A stretch of 64,000 bases of DNA, taken from positions 62,001 to 126,000 of the forward strand of contig CAJQUW010007994.1 of NCBI GenBank assembly GCA_907163375.1, given 5' to 3'. Shown piece after piece: positions 29,816 to 43,100 of this stretch. Each line of letters begins with the position of its first letter. Positions within the stretch are counted from its first letter, which is position 1. The notes below the pieces were generated by a model that made no database searches, was not told the origin of the DNA, and saw only the letters and a program-made list of their open reading frames with translations. A program made the position numbers and the translations under genes. This DNA is from Prostheceraeus crozeri (lineage: Eukaryota; Platyhelminthes; Polycladida; Euryleptidae).

Positions 29816-32800
29816 GAATAAGGATTTCATTTTTAGTAAACCTCCAAGTGTCTGGTTCATCAACATTATTTATTTGTAGAAGTGCAAATTGTCGTCTAGG
29901 CTACACTTTCATTAATTATTCCACATAAACTAAGAATTTTATGAAGTTTTGATGCCACCTGCAGACACATGAAAACCGTGTTGTAAAAATAGCCAACGAC
30001 ACAATATCCACGTTATCACGATAGATGACATGGTGACATAAGAACGTTGTGGAAGTTCGCGATGATTTATTGATGTTGACATTACTATTTTCTGCGCAAA
30101 TAAATGATAGCTTAAAACGATTTCAAAATCCTAAACAAATTTACTAACTGGTAATTGGCATTAAAATGTTTATTTATCGAATTATCACAAAGAATTCTTT
30201 TGGCTTTTTATGTTTCGTTCACTTTAATAGCGTGAATTGCTGTTCTCATCACACCTGGTTGGAATTCTTCACCCATGTTTTCCTGCAGCTTTCATGTTTT
30301 CGTCAGATCATTAAATGTACCATCAAGAATTATCTCGGACAGGCGGGTTCGGTCTTTTGCGTGACTTGCTGTTACTTTTCACACAGTGAAATATAACGCG
30401 AGCGACACTTTCAAGTGAGGACTAATCAACGTGGAAATTTGGAAAATTATATTCGATGTCGAGAAAAGGGTGAGACGCAAACCAGGAAGCTAGTAGCATT
30501 AAAAAACCGACATTTTATTTGATTTAACCTCTCACGAAAATTGAAATATCTTTGTCGTATATTCTTTTGATATAATGTGTCGTCGAAGACGGATATGAAC
30601 AAAATATCGCTATCAAAGCGGATCATTACTGTGGAAAATTCATCTTTAATGGATTAATTATCTTGAATATAATGCAGTTGTAGAAACACAACACAAAATT
30701 TCAATTCTCATTTTGGAATGTTTAGAAATTCAAAAACATCTGTGCGCTCTACACAACACGAGTTCTGTGACTTCCGAGTTTTTGTTGTCACCAAGTTCTG
30801 CGATATACAATGACTATCATTTATATTTTCAACATAAACGTAGCTTATAGACACATACGTACGGTTGTTCTAATGCAAAATTCAGACCTGCCTACCCAGT
30901 GATGCAAAATCTGAAGATACTTGAGAAAAATAGCCAAGCATCACAGAAAGGCAGTTATCAAAGTACTGGTTAAAAATCGCAAGCCACCCAAATACACATT
31001 TCTAGCGATAAATGTGATGATTGAACTGAAAATAATTTTGCATATTTAACTTACTTGTATGCAAGCAAGTGCATGTGCGTTGTGCATGTGCATCATGCAT
31101 GTTCAGGATGATTTAGAAAAACGTTTTATCTACAAATGGGTGCAACAGGGTAAAGACTCAATCTTGAATTCATGTCTCATGCTTCTATCGTACATAGAAT
31201 AATAAAGTTAGATGTATGAGACTTGCCACTGACTGTATTATCAGTTTAGTGCCATCATTTCTAGCACTAATAATAATTATTCACATGATTGAAAAAAACA
31301 AGAGAAAGTAGCATAAAATTTAGATTATTTCTATCTTCTTTCAACAAATTTCACTTGAGTAGTAACTGCAATAAAATCAAGCAAGTGAAGTTGCACTGCT
31401 TCACGTTCAAAACAGTCATAATTCTTAGATTAGCCTCAAATGCTGACCGTCTAGCTCGATGCAGTCACGGCATCGTATCGGCAAATTTGTTGGAAAAATT
31501 GTCATTTCGCCACACGAACACCGATGCCTTCCACACATTTATCTAGCGAAGCAGATGTACTTGCAATGTATTACATGGCAATTCTGCATTATGATCACTT
31601 TTAGAGAATCCCCATATGCAGATTGAGAAACTTCAAGATCGTCATGCTATCAGTGTGGTGCATGGCTGACTCCACAGGCTGAATAACCGATAATATCAGC
31701 AAAGGAACAATAAACTACAGCCGGAATTGTGATATGGTCAGAGGAAGAGAGCTCCATACTTTCGAAAACGGCCAAATCGGAACAAATTTCATCAGCAATA
31801 TAGAGCTACTCTTCATTACAGATGTGTAGCTTGGACATAATTGAATGAAAATCTCACGAACTGATGAACCGAAAGATAAGGATTAGTTGAATGACCTGTA
31901 GACACAGAGATATAGTAAATTGTCTTGTCTCAGTGTTCTGGTCTAGAGATGACTTTCCTCAATGCTGTGTTTGAATAAACCCTGTGCCATGAATGTGATT
32001 TTACTTGTGGTGGTAAACGAAAGCTTACTGGTGGTAAACGAAATGCATATGATTTGGCATAACTTGCATTTTTTCACAACCGAACATAGAATAGAAAATA
32101 TGTTTATTCTCCATAGACAACAGAAATGGAGAAACATCTGGTTAAGCATGGCTCCACAACTTAAATAATTTTTTCGATGCTGATGGTCACGGTCAGAACT
32201 AGTCTCGAGGGGTAAGAAGATCAATTTTCCATTGAACGTTAATCAAATTCAAGTCTGAATTCTGACGAACCAGAAGATTGACACCACACAAAACGCGCGC
32301 AGCTAATAAATTTAGATCCTGAAGAGTCGAACGATGTGAATAATGTTTCCATTTGACAAATTTGTCAAGGAGAAAAATTGAGTTTAAGATATGCACCCTT
32401 CATTTTACAGGCCCGTCTGTAATCTGACCGCTTCGTATTAAATACGTTCATTGGTAACAGCTACTCCCGCAATGCGCGCGCTTGACCGATCACAAAAGCC
32501 AAGGACAGATGAATATCTATGTCAATCTCTATCACTCGCTACCACTGCATACAATGGCTGGGATAGGATTGTGTCCGCTATAGGCTAACCCACACGGAAA
32601 TGAATCCATCTCTGTGCCTGCAGATCAACGGACCTGGCAATATGTGACTTTTCTTTCGGAGTTCATAAAATTGCTCCCAAAAATGTTCAATAACGTGCAC
32701 GAAGAATCGAATTTAAAATAACAATTTTCCAACAGGTTTGAATCCGTTCACAAGTCAACTCTTGTTACGATTCCGTGACTGCATCGAGGCAGACTGTGGG

Positions 32801-32822
32801 CAAGTTGAAAGCTAATTTGAGA
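29816..32822. other. no gene seen
   Basis: AT-rich DNA. Plus frames at 30166-30396 and 31289-31546 show no domain. An alternating purine-pyrimidine stretch rich in TGCATG lies near 31055-31100. Confidence 0.5.
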
Positions 32823-33180
32823 ATTATGATTAGGGCATTTGAAAATTGACCTAAAAATTGATTTTATTGACTTTAAATTTCTGATTTATTGACCTATAAA
32901 ATTGACCTAAAAATTGATTCTTTAAATTAGTAATTTATTGATCTAAAAATCCATTTTCTTGACTAAATATGAATTACTGACCTTTAATTTACCTCTCCCA
33001 TTTAACAAAAGATATCAAAGCCACTATTTCTGATTAGTGATTACAACTATATATGTATCATAGACAAATGATCTGTCATTCCATGAACTAAAGATATAAA
33101 ACGGTAGAAAATATCAAAAATCTGAATATGCAAATTGGAAGACTTGAGAACATAGAAGAGTTAAATAGAAGCTTCACTCG

Positions 33181-34574
33181 TCAGTCATGTGGATGATTGT
33201 AGGCTGGAACGATATACATTCTGACGTTTTCGGCCTTTAATGGTCGATTTGGTCTCAACATACTCTTCAAGATAGAAAAACTCCTCTCAACAGCTACGCT
33301 TGTCGACTGTGCCCTTTGTAATAGGGCGTAGTCGGCCGGCGGCGTAGTCTCTTTAGTCATACTCAAAATTGCTTGAAGGAATCATACCATTCACTCGTTT
33401 TTGAATATAGGGTTTGATTGAGCAGGGATCAGAAAAGAATTCAATGTTTTTCAACTCATCAATGGCATCCTTCAACGCAAATTTGGAACTTTCAAAACGA
33501 TTTATCATGTCAACCAAGCAAGAATAATTCATGATTTGACACAGTTGGTTCGATACTTCCGGATTGTTGATTGCAGTTTTCGCACGAGTTAACAAGAGAC
33601 CTTCACCTTCCATGGAATCAATTGTTTCCTTGACTTTGGGGAAATTTCGAGAATGCCACGCTGCTGCAGTTAGCCATGTGCCCCATCTGGTGATAACCGG
33701 ATGAGGGATGGTGAGTCCTATGTTTGCAAACTGGTTTCTGCGATCTTTGTTCTTTACAGTCAAGGCTTTCATAGTGGCAATGACAGAGTCAATCTCTTTG
33801 AAAAACGATTGAATTTTCATCGCACAATTGTGTAATAGATGGGCTGTGCATGTTATGTGGAACAGGTTTAGATACAAAGTTTTCAGAACAGAACCAGCTG
33901 ATGTCATATATCGGGCTGCATCGGAGATCAATAAAAGAAAATTGGAACGATGTATCGAAAATTCTCTTATGACGTCATCTACCAATTGACACACTAGCGC
34001 TGTCAAGATTACAATCAAGAGGTATACAATCGCATAACCATGTTTTGTCTGGTTTTTCCAAATCACCCACTAACACGTTGAAGAATTTTGTTCCACCTAC
34101 ATCAGCTTCATCAACAATAAAAAAGACTTTCTTCCCACTTACAGCGTCAATAATCTGCTTCTTCTCTTCTTCGAACAAGACGGATACTTGCTTTCGACAT
34201 GCGTAAACAGTTGGAGCTGTATGGCCCATTGTCTTAAAAAGATCTTTTATTGCTTGGTGTTCAAGTTTGTGTAGAGGTATATCTGCGAAGAGGAAAGCTT
34301 TCGTTACTTTCTGAGCAAACTCAGACGTTTTTAATTCCAAGAAAGTCTGTTTGTTAGTTGAGTTAGGACGCGGCGTTGTCGAAGGACTATGAGCTTTCGA
34401 TGAATGTTTCGCTGTTCTTCTGTGAGAATCGACGAGAAACGTTTTTTCATGTTTTACAATGCACTCACAAATATTGCAATATAGCTTTTCACCAGGTGAT
34501 GATGAAAATTCGGAAGGATATTGTTTCACGATGGAGGAAACTTTCAATTTATCTGATGCAGCAATTTTCGGCAT
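33181..34574 (-). pseudogene. hAT transposase (CGGBP1-like type)
   Basis: N-terminal zinc finger in YCNICECIVKHEKTFLVDSH followed by RRTAKHSSK, a C-x2-C...H-x4-5-H finger like that of CGGBP1. Then VFFIVDEADVGGTKFFNVLV, a second frame with SNFLLLISDAARYMTSAG and LFHITCTAHLLHNCAMKIQ (catalytic core), PVITRWGTWLTAAAWH (the RW block), and a third frame with TSVAVERSFSILKSMLRPN (C-terminal dimerisation block). At least two frameshifts split it, near 33990 and 33360; each piece is otherwise open. Such enzymes make 8-bp duplications. Length over the pieces is about 480 codons, near the usual size for this type. Confidence 0.88.
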
Positions 34575-34886
34575 GGCGGTTAATTCAGTCTATAGATAGT
34601 ATTCGCGCTGCGGCTCAAGTCAAGAGTAACCAAGTAATGTTTCTCACCAATATCTTACTGCGGGGATCATTCTTTCAAATGATTGGATGTTCCGACGATA
34701 GATAAATGACGTTATTTTCGATGTCATTATTTGGATGCGCAGGACTTCTAAATATAGTACTGATGCAAAGATCGATGCATACTCATCATGACGCATAATC
34801 CCGTGACGTGAGGCGTGAGGGATGTTGAATAAAGCTACTGCTAACTTGCTATCTGTGATTCTTTGATCTGTGACAATGACTATACA

Positions 34887-36853
34887 CAGAGGCGTCGCTA
34901 AGGAAACATCATTGGGGGGGGGGGGGTGTTTGCTAAATTTTACCTGATTTACAACTTAGAGCCAAAATTTGCCTGATTATTGCACACACGCATACTCACA
35001 CACATTCCAACATGTTTCATGTTTATATCCTACAGAAGAGGTACCTGCAGTGTTGGATTTGAGGGGATGGAAAGTGGGGAAGTTCCCCTGCACTGCCTCA
35101 TCTCATCCCCGGCACTGGAGATGCACCTTCCTTCCCTGAGGGGGAAGAATATTTCCAGTAGATAGGCTTTACATTGCCTCAACCAGATTGATTGAGCATC
35201 AGTTCATTATTTTAGTGAATATGAGCAACATTGACAGGCGCAGCCCTAGTTTCCTCACGATTCTTCATAAGCTTAATTGTCTTATCATCAATAATTGACC
35301 TTCTTTGTTCATAAAGATAACAAATAAATTCGAGAAGCAGAAAGTGCTCAATGAAATAATTAGAAGGTAGCGAAACCATCACAAAAAGAGTGGAATCCAG
35401 AATGCTATCTTGATTCTTTCAGGGTCTTGATGACAACACACACAGTATTTTATTCATATTAATGTAATAGAACTCTTCACAATCAATAAAATCAAGTTTG
35501 GGAACATTGTTTAACTTTCACTCTGTGAATATTGACAGAAGCCCGAATTTTGTGAATTCATTATAGGTCTAATTACAATAAATTACAGAATGATCATCTG
35601 CGGAATGTTTGTGTGGATCTTCACATGCGAGACCTACTATGAATTTCTGATGCACAAGGGTATCCACGCACCTTATTTGAAGCATTATTTAACCAAATGC
35701 GGGTGGCACCAAATGCATGCATTGGAGAGTCCCTTTCAAGGATCAAATGGGCCTATCTCCTACTTTTTCCATTTATGGTTCAACTGTTTTCAAAATAATT
35801 CGCGGGCGTTCTTAGTGCGAGGATGATAGTGGTGCTATATGAATCAATGTCCTCTTTCTTTTGATCACCCTTTTTCCGGCTTTGGTTGCAGCGTTGACCC
35901 AAAAACTTCCGTTCGAAAGCTTCCCCCTACTGCTATCATGCTCAAATCCAACACTAGGTACCTACCTAATCATCTAATCGGTCGGAAATGACGCCTATAA
36001 ATGAAAAATAATTTAATTGGTGGTTATTTAAGTGGCCAATGAAATGCCGATGACGTTAAGTTAATTTGTGCGCAATTGGATTCCGTAGTATCGACTGTTA
36101 AGGAAATTTTCGACGGTGTTTGCATCGAGAAAGTTAACACGCTGTTGACAATAAACTTCTACGCACAGAGAAGACGGTGTGCCTTATTCATACCGTGCGC
36201 TTTCCGCGGTGCGCGTGTGAATGACTCGGTATGAGGAAGGTTCGATGAAATCCACCGTAACGATGACGTCATCTCCTCAAGGGACAACGCAATAGCCAGA
36301 GCTTACGTGTATATCAATCAACGGTTAAATATACACTACCCAGCTAGGCAGAATGAGTTGCAGGCGTTTCAGCGTTAGGTGATTCAGTGCCAATGTTCAC
36401 TGGCCACATTATAGGTAAGGTACTGGAATTACATTTCAATTCCACTTAGATATTTTAAATTTAGCAGAGCTAACTCACATCGCCTTATGTTCCAATTTTT
36501 AAGAAAATGCGAGGCGACTGTTCCTCCTGCTCGCATATACAGTCATCCCCGGTGCAGGTCGTTTTCAGCGCGCTATGTTTGACCGCTTTCGCGTGACAAA
36601 TCAATATCATCAACGGCAACTAACCATATACTTTCTGGTGTCTAGAAAGGGTGAGAATTTCCCGACATTACGATGTGTTTTTGTGACAAGACGTGTTTTT
36701 GTGGCTAAGAACAACGTCAGTGAATATTGCAGCTGAATCGCCGGCAAACCGGCGGTTTGCCTGAAATTTCTCATTTTACCTGAATCTTTTTATTAATTTC
36801 ATATTTGGGGGGGTGTTACGGTCCCCCACACCCCCCCGGTCGCGACGCCTCTG
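34887..36853. mobile_element. non-autonomous hAT nested in the 32831-37145 element
   Basis: Ends CAGAGGCGTCGC and GCGACGCCTCTG are a perfect 12-bp inverted repeat, each followed inward by a run of G (left) or C (right). ACTATACA lies immediately outside both ends (34879-34886 and 36854-36861), a perfect 8-bp target duplication. The words TTTTACCTGAT and TTTTACCTGAA follow on both sides. No hAT transposase was recognised in its 1967 bp; frames at 34980-35165 and 35590-35826 show no known domain. It is younger than the host element. Confidence 0.92.
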
Positions 36854-37153
36854 ACTATACAATATGCATTAATTGTCATTAATTTCATGGAATGTGGTGT
36901 ACAGTAACCTTCAGTACATACCCAAACAAACCCTTTTCATTTAAGTAGCCTTGGTGTGGTGTGGCCCCTTGGCTGTGCTTGGGGTGAACATTGTGTAAAA
37001 AAGGGTTTAGCGTTTTGTAAAATATATATGTACATACGAAATTTGAACTCAATACAAAAATTGACTTTATTGACCTATCAGCGATTTATTGACTTTATTG
37101 ACCTATAGTAAAAAAATTGACTTTATTGACCTATAAAATGCCCTAACTATGAC

Positions 37154-40100
37154 TGTTGTGAACTTTTAGTAGCGCTACTTACTTGACCATGTTGCAGCTA
37201 ACACTGATATGAAATTAACTGACAGAAGAGAGAAAAAATCTTGATTTTTTTGCTACTTCTTTCATTTTTTCTATCAAATGGACCATCATTATTCATGACT
37301 TTTTTTTAGAAATCATGTCCAACCGTGTTGTGGCGAAATGCGTAGGCTGTCATCAGTGTTGCCACAGCGGCCAAGTGGAAACAATTCCGCCGCGACGGTC
37401 TAGGTGTGCCGATTCCTAGACCTATGTATGAATCGCTTTACTAAAGATAGATAAAGCAATTTTGGGGATCGATTTACAGTCACACGCACGTACATCAAGC
37501 AATTTAGCCTATGTAAATAATGATGCATACTAAATTGAGTAACCTGATTTTTCTTTTGTTTCCCATGCCCTCCCATCATAGGTACCTTATCATCTTAATG
37601 GATTCCAAAGCAGTGAGTTTAATGCGCATCACATATGCTTCAATTGCAACTCTACCTATTCACTGATCAAGTAATTCAATTTGAAAAAATAGCACAAAAC
37701 AGATGCTGAGTTACGTAGGCCTACTGATGGGACCATTCCATTAATAGGAGAGGCTAGACAACATTAAGAAGTTTTGATTTTAGAAGTAATTTCAGAAAGA
37801 TTGAAAATCTAATGGTTGAATCGCTAAATCATGACGAGGTGTGAAGCGAGTATCTGAGATTGAAACGTTCCAATGCTGTAGGAACATCATGCAAGTTGAC
37901 ACGGACAAGAAGCTGAAAATCCGCATCTGCGTTTGCTACCTGTAGGATAATTAAGCTTGCGCCGAATGATCAAAAAATAGGACCACCGGAATTCTCAAAT
38001 TCCAAGAATTCCGCCACCACCTCAAGATTTCCGCCGCTGTGGAAACACTGGCTGTCATTTACAAACAAGTTTTTTGTAAGATACTTTATATGACTATATA
38101 AGAGTTTTTCGATAGAATATGGTAGGAACGATTGTGCTACCATATGTGACGCCACTCCGCGCTGTGACCTGGGATGACAGCAAACCATTAGCACTAACAC
38201 ATTCTGACGAGATGACAAGTAATTATACAAATCCATTTCACTAGATTACTGGGAAATCCGGGGTGTAAACAGGCGTTTATGATTGACTCATGAGAAAGCT
38301 TATCGGAAGCTTTAGGAAGGTCCAAAAGAGGCTACCCGAACTCATCCAATCTGCATACCTAACTACTTAAGAATCTTAAAATAGATCATTGTCAATGCTG
38401 AAACAGTCCTTTTTCCCAGACCTGAGGTATGCGAAAGTTGATCAACTTTAACCTTGTCCTTTATCATGGGATTCAAATACTTGATTTAAAAATAATTAAT
38501 GAAACTGCAATATATCAAGGCATTTTCACGCAGTCATATAACGTGGCTCGTTAGTCGTTATTTACCCACAATTTGTTTTTAAACGATTGTTCAAAATTCG
38601 ACCTCATCTATCGTAAAAGCTCTATCTTTTCATTTCTTTTCGTTAGACCACCTATACATAGCTCCAATTTGCTGCACACATTGGTAAATCTGGTGTAGCA
38701 GCAGTAATAATCAATTTTTATGTTAATGAATTCATAATGGAAGATCGTTGATAAAATGAATATTCGGAAAAGCAGACCACAAAGATCGAAATTGTTGAAG
38801 ATACAGGAATCAAAATGTCGAGGTAATAATAGTTGGCAGTTCTATAAATTAGTTCTTCACTGAGTAGCTGCCCTCAGAAAAGGTGCTCACTGATTGAAGG
38901 GTGCGTTGATTCCACGTTTTACTAATCAGAAAAAGTGACGTCTATATATTCTAAGCTTACTTGTCATTTACTTTTTGCATTGAATTTTATTCTAACTAGC
39001 AATTCAAAATTCACAATAGAATAAAGCAATATCAGGCATTTCAATTTCAACCATGTGGCAATTATTCATGAATATGACGAATGGAAATATTACTAAAACA
39101 CACATGAAATTTTGTTTATCCTGACTATTTAAACAATGTTATCACAACTCAAACACAACTGATATCTTCTTTTCTTCGGTATTTGATTCATCTGCAGAGA
39201 ATAAGCACAAGAGATTTGTTTGTCTTCTTCATTTGCAAAGTATCAAAATTTCCTCTTTGCTGAACTTTTTCAACGGATTTTATCTGGAATCATTACGGTA
39301 ATTATACACTATTATCGTTATTATTCTATTACCTTATCAACTTCCGTAGATTTTGATTCAGTTAATCATGAAAATGACACGAATTTTTGAGTCGCTAGTG
39401 CGTACTGGCATTCCATAATTTAAGCAGAAAATAAGAGTGAACACAAATTCAAAGGAAGGAAAAACACAGGTTATCAATTACATTCCATGATTAATGAAGG
39501 AACTTCAAGGTCAAATCCAAATTCATCTTAGCTTCGTGCTCAAAACCAACACAATCATTTACTCGATTAGATTTGGTTAGACATATGAAATCAATAAGCT
39601 TTCTGACAAACATCAATCGCTAATCTCGCATCATTCTCAAATTGTATACCATCCAAAATGTTAGCGCTGAAATCAACTGTCACATCATCAATCTCAGCTG
39701 GTAGACGAAAATACTAATTCCTCTCTTTCGATGGTGAAAAATAATTCCGTCAGTCCGCAAAATATCAGGTCAGCTAACAGTTGTATTTAGGCCAAATTTG
39801 AGGTTTTCCACTGTTCCGTGACACTACTCCTAATTTTCGCCCTAAAGGACCATAATTACTCAATTTCTAAGACAAACATCCCTTCATTCTCAAACTAAAT
39901 ATAACTAATGTCCCAGCCTGCCAGGTAATATCGAGAACATCACGTACACATAATTTGATGAACCTTTCTGTCAAATTTGAAGTTTAAAATATTTCATCTC
40001 TCACGTATCACGAAAAGACTTTTGGCAACAATATCTGAGACGGCAGAGTCAAAGTAATCAATATCAGCTTACAATTTGCTGGAAATTTTGACTAGCACCA

Positions 40101-43100
40101 GTAATATGCCTTTCCGACCTATTTTCTCCTGTTTGTCAGCGATGTGTTTAGTCATCAGTGTCCTCATCAGTTTTTAGAGGAGTTCATTTCAATGGTATCG
40201 CTTTGAGAGGGAAGTCAATTTAGTTAGTGATTTACGAATGTATGGAGATAACATGCAGCCTCCCTTTGATAAGTAGCAAGCAGAAGCTCTATCTCGAATC
40301 GTTTTGTCCTTCAAAACAATGAAAAATGTTCGGCATGCGAATTTCGCATGGACACATTACCATCTCTAAAATTGTACTATCAATCAACGTCCAATATGAG
40401 TGCTGTTTGCTAAACTTATTTTCCCTATTTTTGTGCAAAGGTCGAAACATATATACAACAGACTTATTGGACCTATTTGCAATCACCATCGGGCTGGAAA
40501 AACCAGTCTCAAACGTTCAAAGGGCCTAATGTATTACATTCGACATGTAGATATAATTTCAAGTAGAACACCTGCTTAAGTAACTTATTCGCGTATCTGA
40601 TAAATGCGCACTGTGATAATTTGCAGGCATATACATGTCGGTTTCGTGGTTACTTGACCTTTCTTTTATCAATCATGATATTACAATCCGGTCCACTTTG
40701 ATGGTCAATTAAAAAATTACATGCTTGATGATGTTAAATCAAGTTTGCATATTGTTAATTATAAAAGGCTAACTTTCGTTGAGTTGTAATGAAATTTTGA
40801 GCTTCGGCAGCCTGTTGCACGGGCTTCCACTTCATGAAATATTGCATGGGGAATAGAATAGGATGGTAGCCTTTTCATTAGTTTAGTTTAATATTATAAT
40901 CAATAAGAATCGCTTATTATACTGTATGAAACACGATTCGTCTCAAACATGCCGGTATCGCAATAAAACCTTAGCATGATAGACCCGTGGACCAACCAGC
41001 TCCGTTTCAAACTCTGAGTCACTGAAATTAGTGTAAGGACTGAACCATGAAAGGAACATAAATGATTATTTGCCAACTAAATCAACAATCTACTAAATCT
41101 GAAACTTGTCCCTAAGAACATATTGGCAAAATTGAAATTCCAAAACTCCATTGAAAAGTTCTTCTGTAGTACTTTCAGAACACTTGAAGAGGTACTCGAG
41201 AATCGTGCTAATTAAATTTCATTTTTAATCGCATTTGCCTTCTTGGTATTTGAATTACATAACAAAGGTTTAATAACTTCGCATTGGAGTGACTTGAACA
41301 GAAAGATCGCGTTCTAAAACGTTTTATACTCTGTTTCGATCATAAACATGAAGGATTCTAACTGGGGCCTCTGGAGTCGAATCGAATGATTGAAAATTTA
41401 TATAGACCTATCTTAGTTTTTGATTTACGGCTTGCTTTGCCGAGAAATGCTAAAAAGATTGTGGATTCATAAAATAACAAGTCCTCCAAATTGCAAGCAC
41501 CAATAGACGGCTGCTAATCAATATCAAAAGACACCATATGAAAATTATCGGTCTGGTTATGAAAAATACATGGTAGAAAACCTTTCAACCACAGAAATGG
41601 TAGACGATAAACGAGTTACGGTGAACAAAACGGTGAGATGCAAAATTAGAAGAAAAAGTATCACAGAAAAAAAATAAATATAAATGGAGAAAGCTGGCCG
41701 TGTCATGATCATCACGTTCCGGTGGAACATGAGACAAAGAAAGCACACAGGGATACCAAAAACATCTTCAGAGTTATTGAAAGATGTATTGATGCCATGG
41801 CACTCAGTGAAATAAGCAGTCGAATAGAAGAGTCTTTATTTTTCTGAGCTAATTACTGTCTACTCTGCTTTGCGATTCGACCTATTTCGAATCACACATT
41901 GACGCTCGCTTATGAAATAGATGGTGGATGTTGATTTAAGATGTGATTTCACATTGGCCTTGTTTTGCCAAAAAAGGTAGCTTGATGTTGGAAACTAGGT
42001 TTGCAACTTCAGGTTTGTAGAAGTTTTTTAATCATCTGTAATTAGAAACGTATCCGCCATCAATCGTTCCTATGCTTAAATCCTGAGCACCAATATTCAC
42101 AAGCTGAAAATCAGTTTTTATTCCATGATTTCAATCTTAATTTTCAGAAAGCGATAAATTTTTACAACAAGTCCATAAAAATGTCGTTAAATTTTCGCTC
42201 TAAAAGTACTTTTAACTTCCCATGCTATCGTTGTCCGTGATTAAGATCCTTAAATAATATTAATTCAGGCTGTTAACTTTAAGTTAAATTCAGGTTGTTT
42301 GTTTTCTGTCAAGATTTATTATTGACAGCAATGTATCTTCATATCCTCCTAATCTGTGAAGGTAATCTGCCATGATATGAAAAATGTCGCAGGGCAGCAT
42401 TTTTTTCATGCCCTTCCTGGAGAGCAAGATAAATTTTCATAGAAATATTCGTATAATCACATTGGTTATAGGACATTTTCCATAGATTTAGAGGATAAGC
42501 CATTCTATGAATCCAGCGGGCAAGAAAATCGTGGAAATTCTCGCCCGCTTCGCGGACTCGGATTTCTACATTTTCTTGCCCTTCTGACTTCATTGAATAC
42601 TTATTATCTTGCAAATATCACATCTCATATTGAATATTCCTAAATATCATGAGAAATCTATGATAGAAGGGCAGATATCATTGATGTTTTTCTCTATCTT
42701 TAACATTAACTTCATAGTAACTTTTTTGCCACTCTGTATGTCGACTTCCAAATTCGTCACTCGAAGTCATACTTGAACAAGTATGAAGGATTGCAGAAGA
42801 CTTTGATCTCTATAATGTAGACCTAATCGTTGCAAAAGCTTGAACTAGCCTGGCAATTGAAAATCGTGGAAGATCGGGTTCATGAACACTGCTTGATTTA
42901 TTAAGTTTTTAGGAATAACCCAAGCTTACAGCCGCAAGTCATCTGACAACATGTTGCACCAGTGTAGCCTGCATAGCCGACTAACTCTTGTTTTATCAAT
43001 TGACGACTTCGACCGCTTTCAGTGAGAATCCAACATCACAAGCTTATTAGGGCCTCATGTTAGAGTCGCGTCGAACGAGAAGAGGGTATAAATGAAAAGA

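Larger units (their letters stand above)
32831..37145 (-). mobile_element. hAT transposon with CGGBP1/BED-type transposase, split by a nested hAT
   Basis: Ends TAGGGCATTT and AAATGCCCTA are inverted repeats of 10 bp. Flanking octamers ATTATGAT (32823-32830) and ACTATGAC (37146-37153) match at six of eight bases, an aged hAT-type duplication. Subterminal ATTGACCTA words recur at both ends (about 32846-32950 and 37060-37135). The minus-strand transposase (33181-34574) lies near the left end. A second hAT occupies 34887-36853, so the element was about 2.3 kb before that insertion. Confidence 0.88.

Noticed and set aside
31055-31100. TGCATG-rich alternating sequence as a regulatory element
   Set aside because: Short and not repeated in an informative way; may be simple sequence.
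34880-36861. Poly-G and poly-C runs as assembly gaps
   Set aside because: They lie at mirrored positions just inside perfect inverted ends of the nested hAT.
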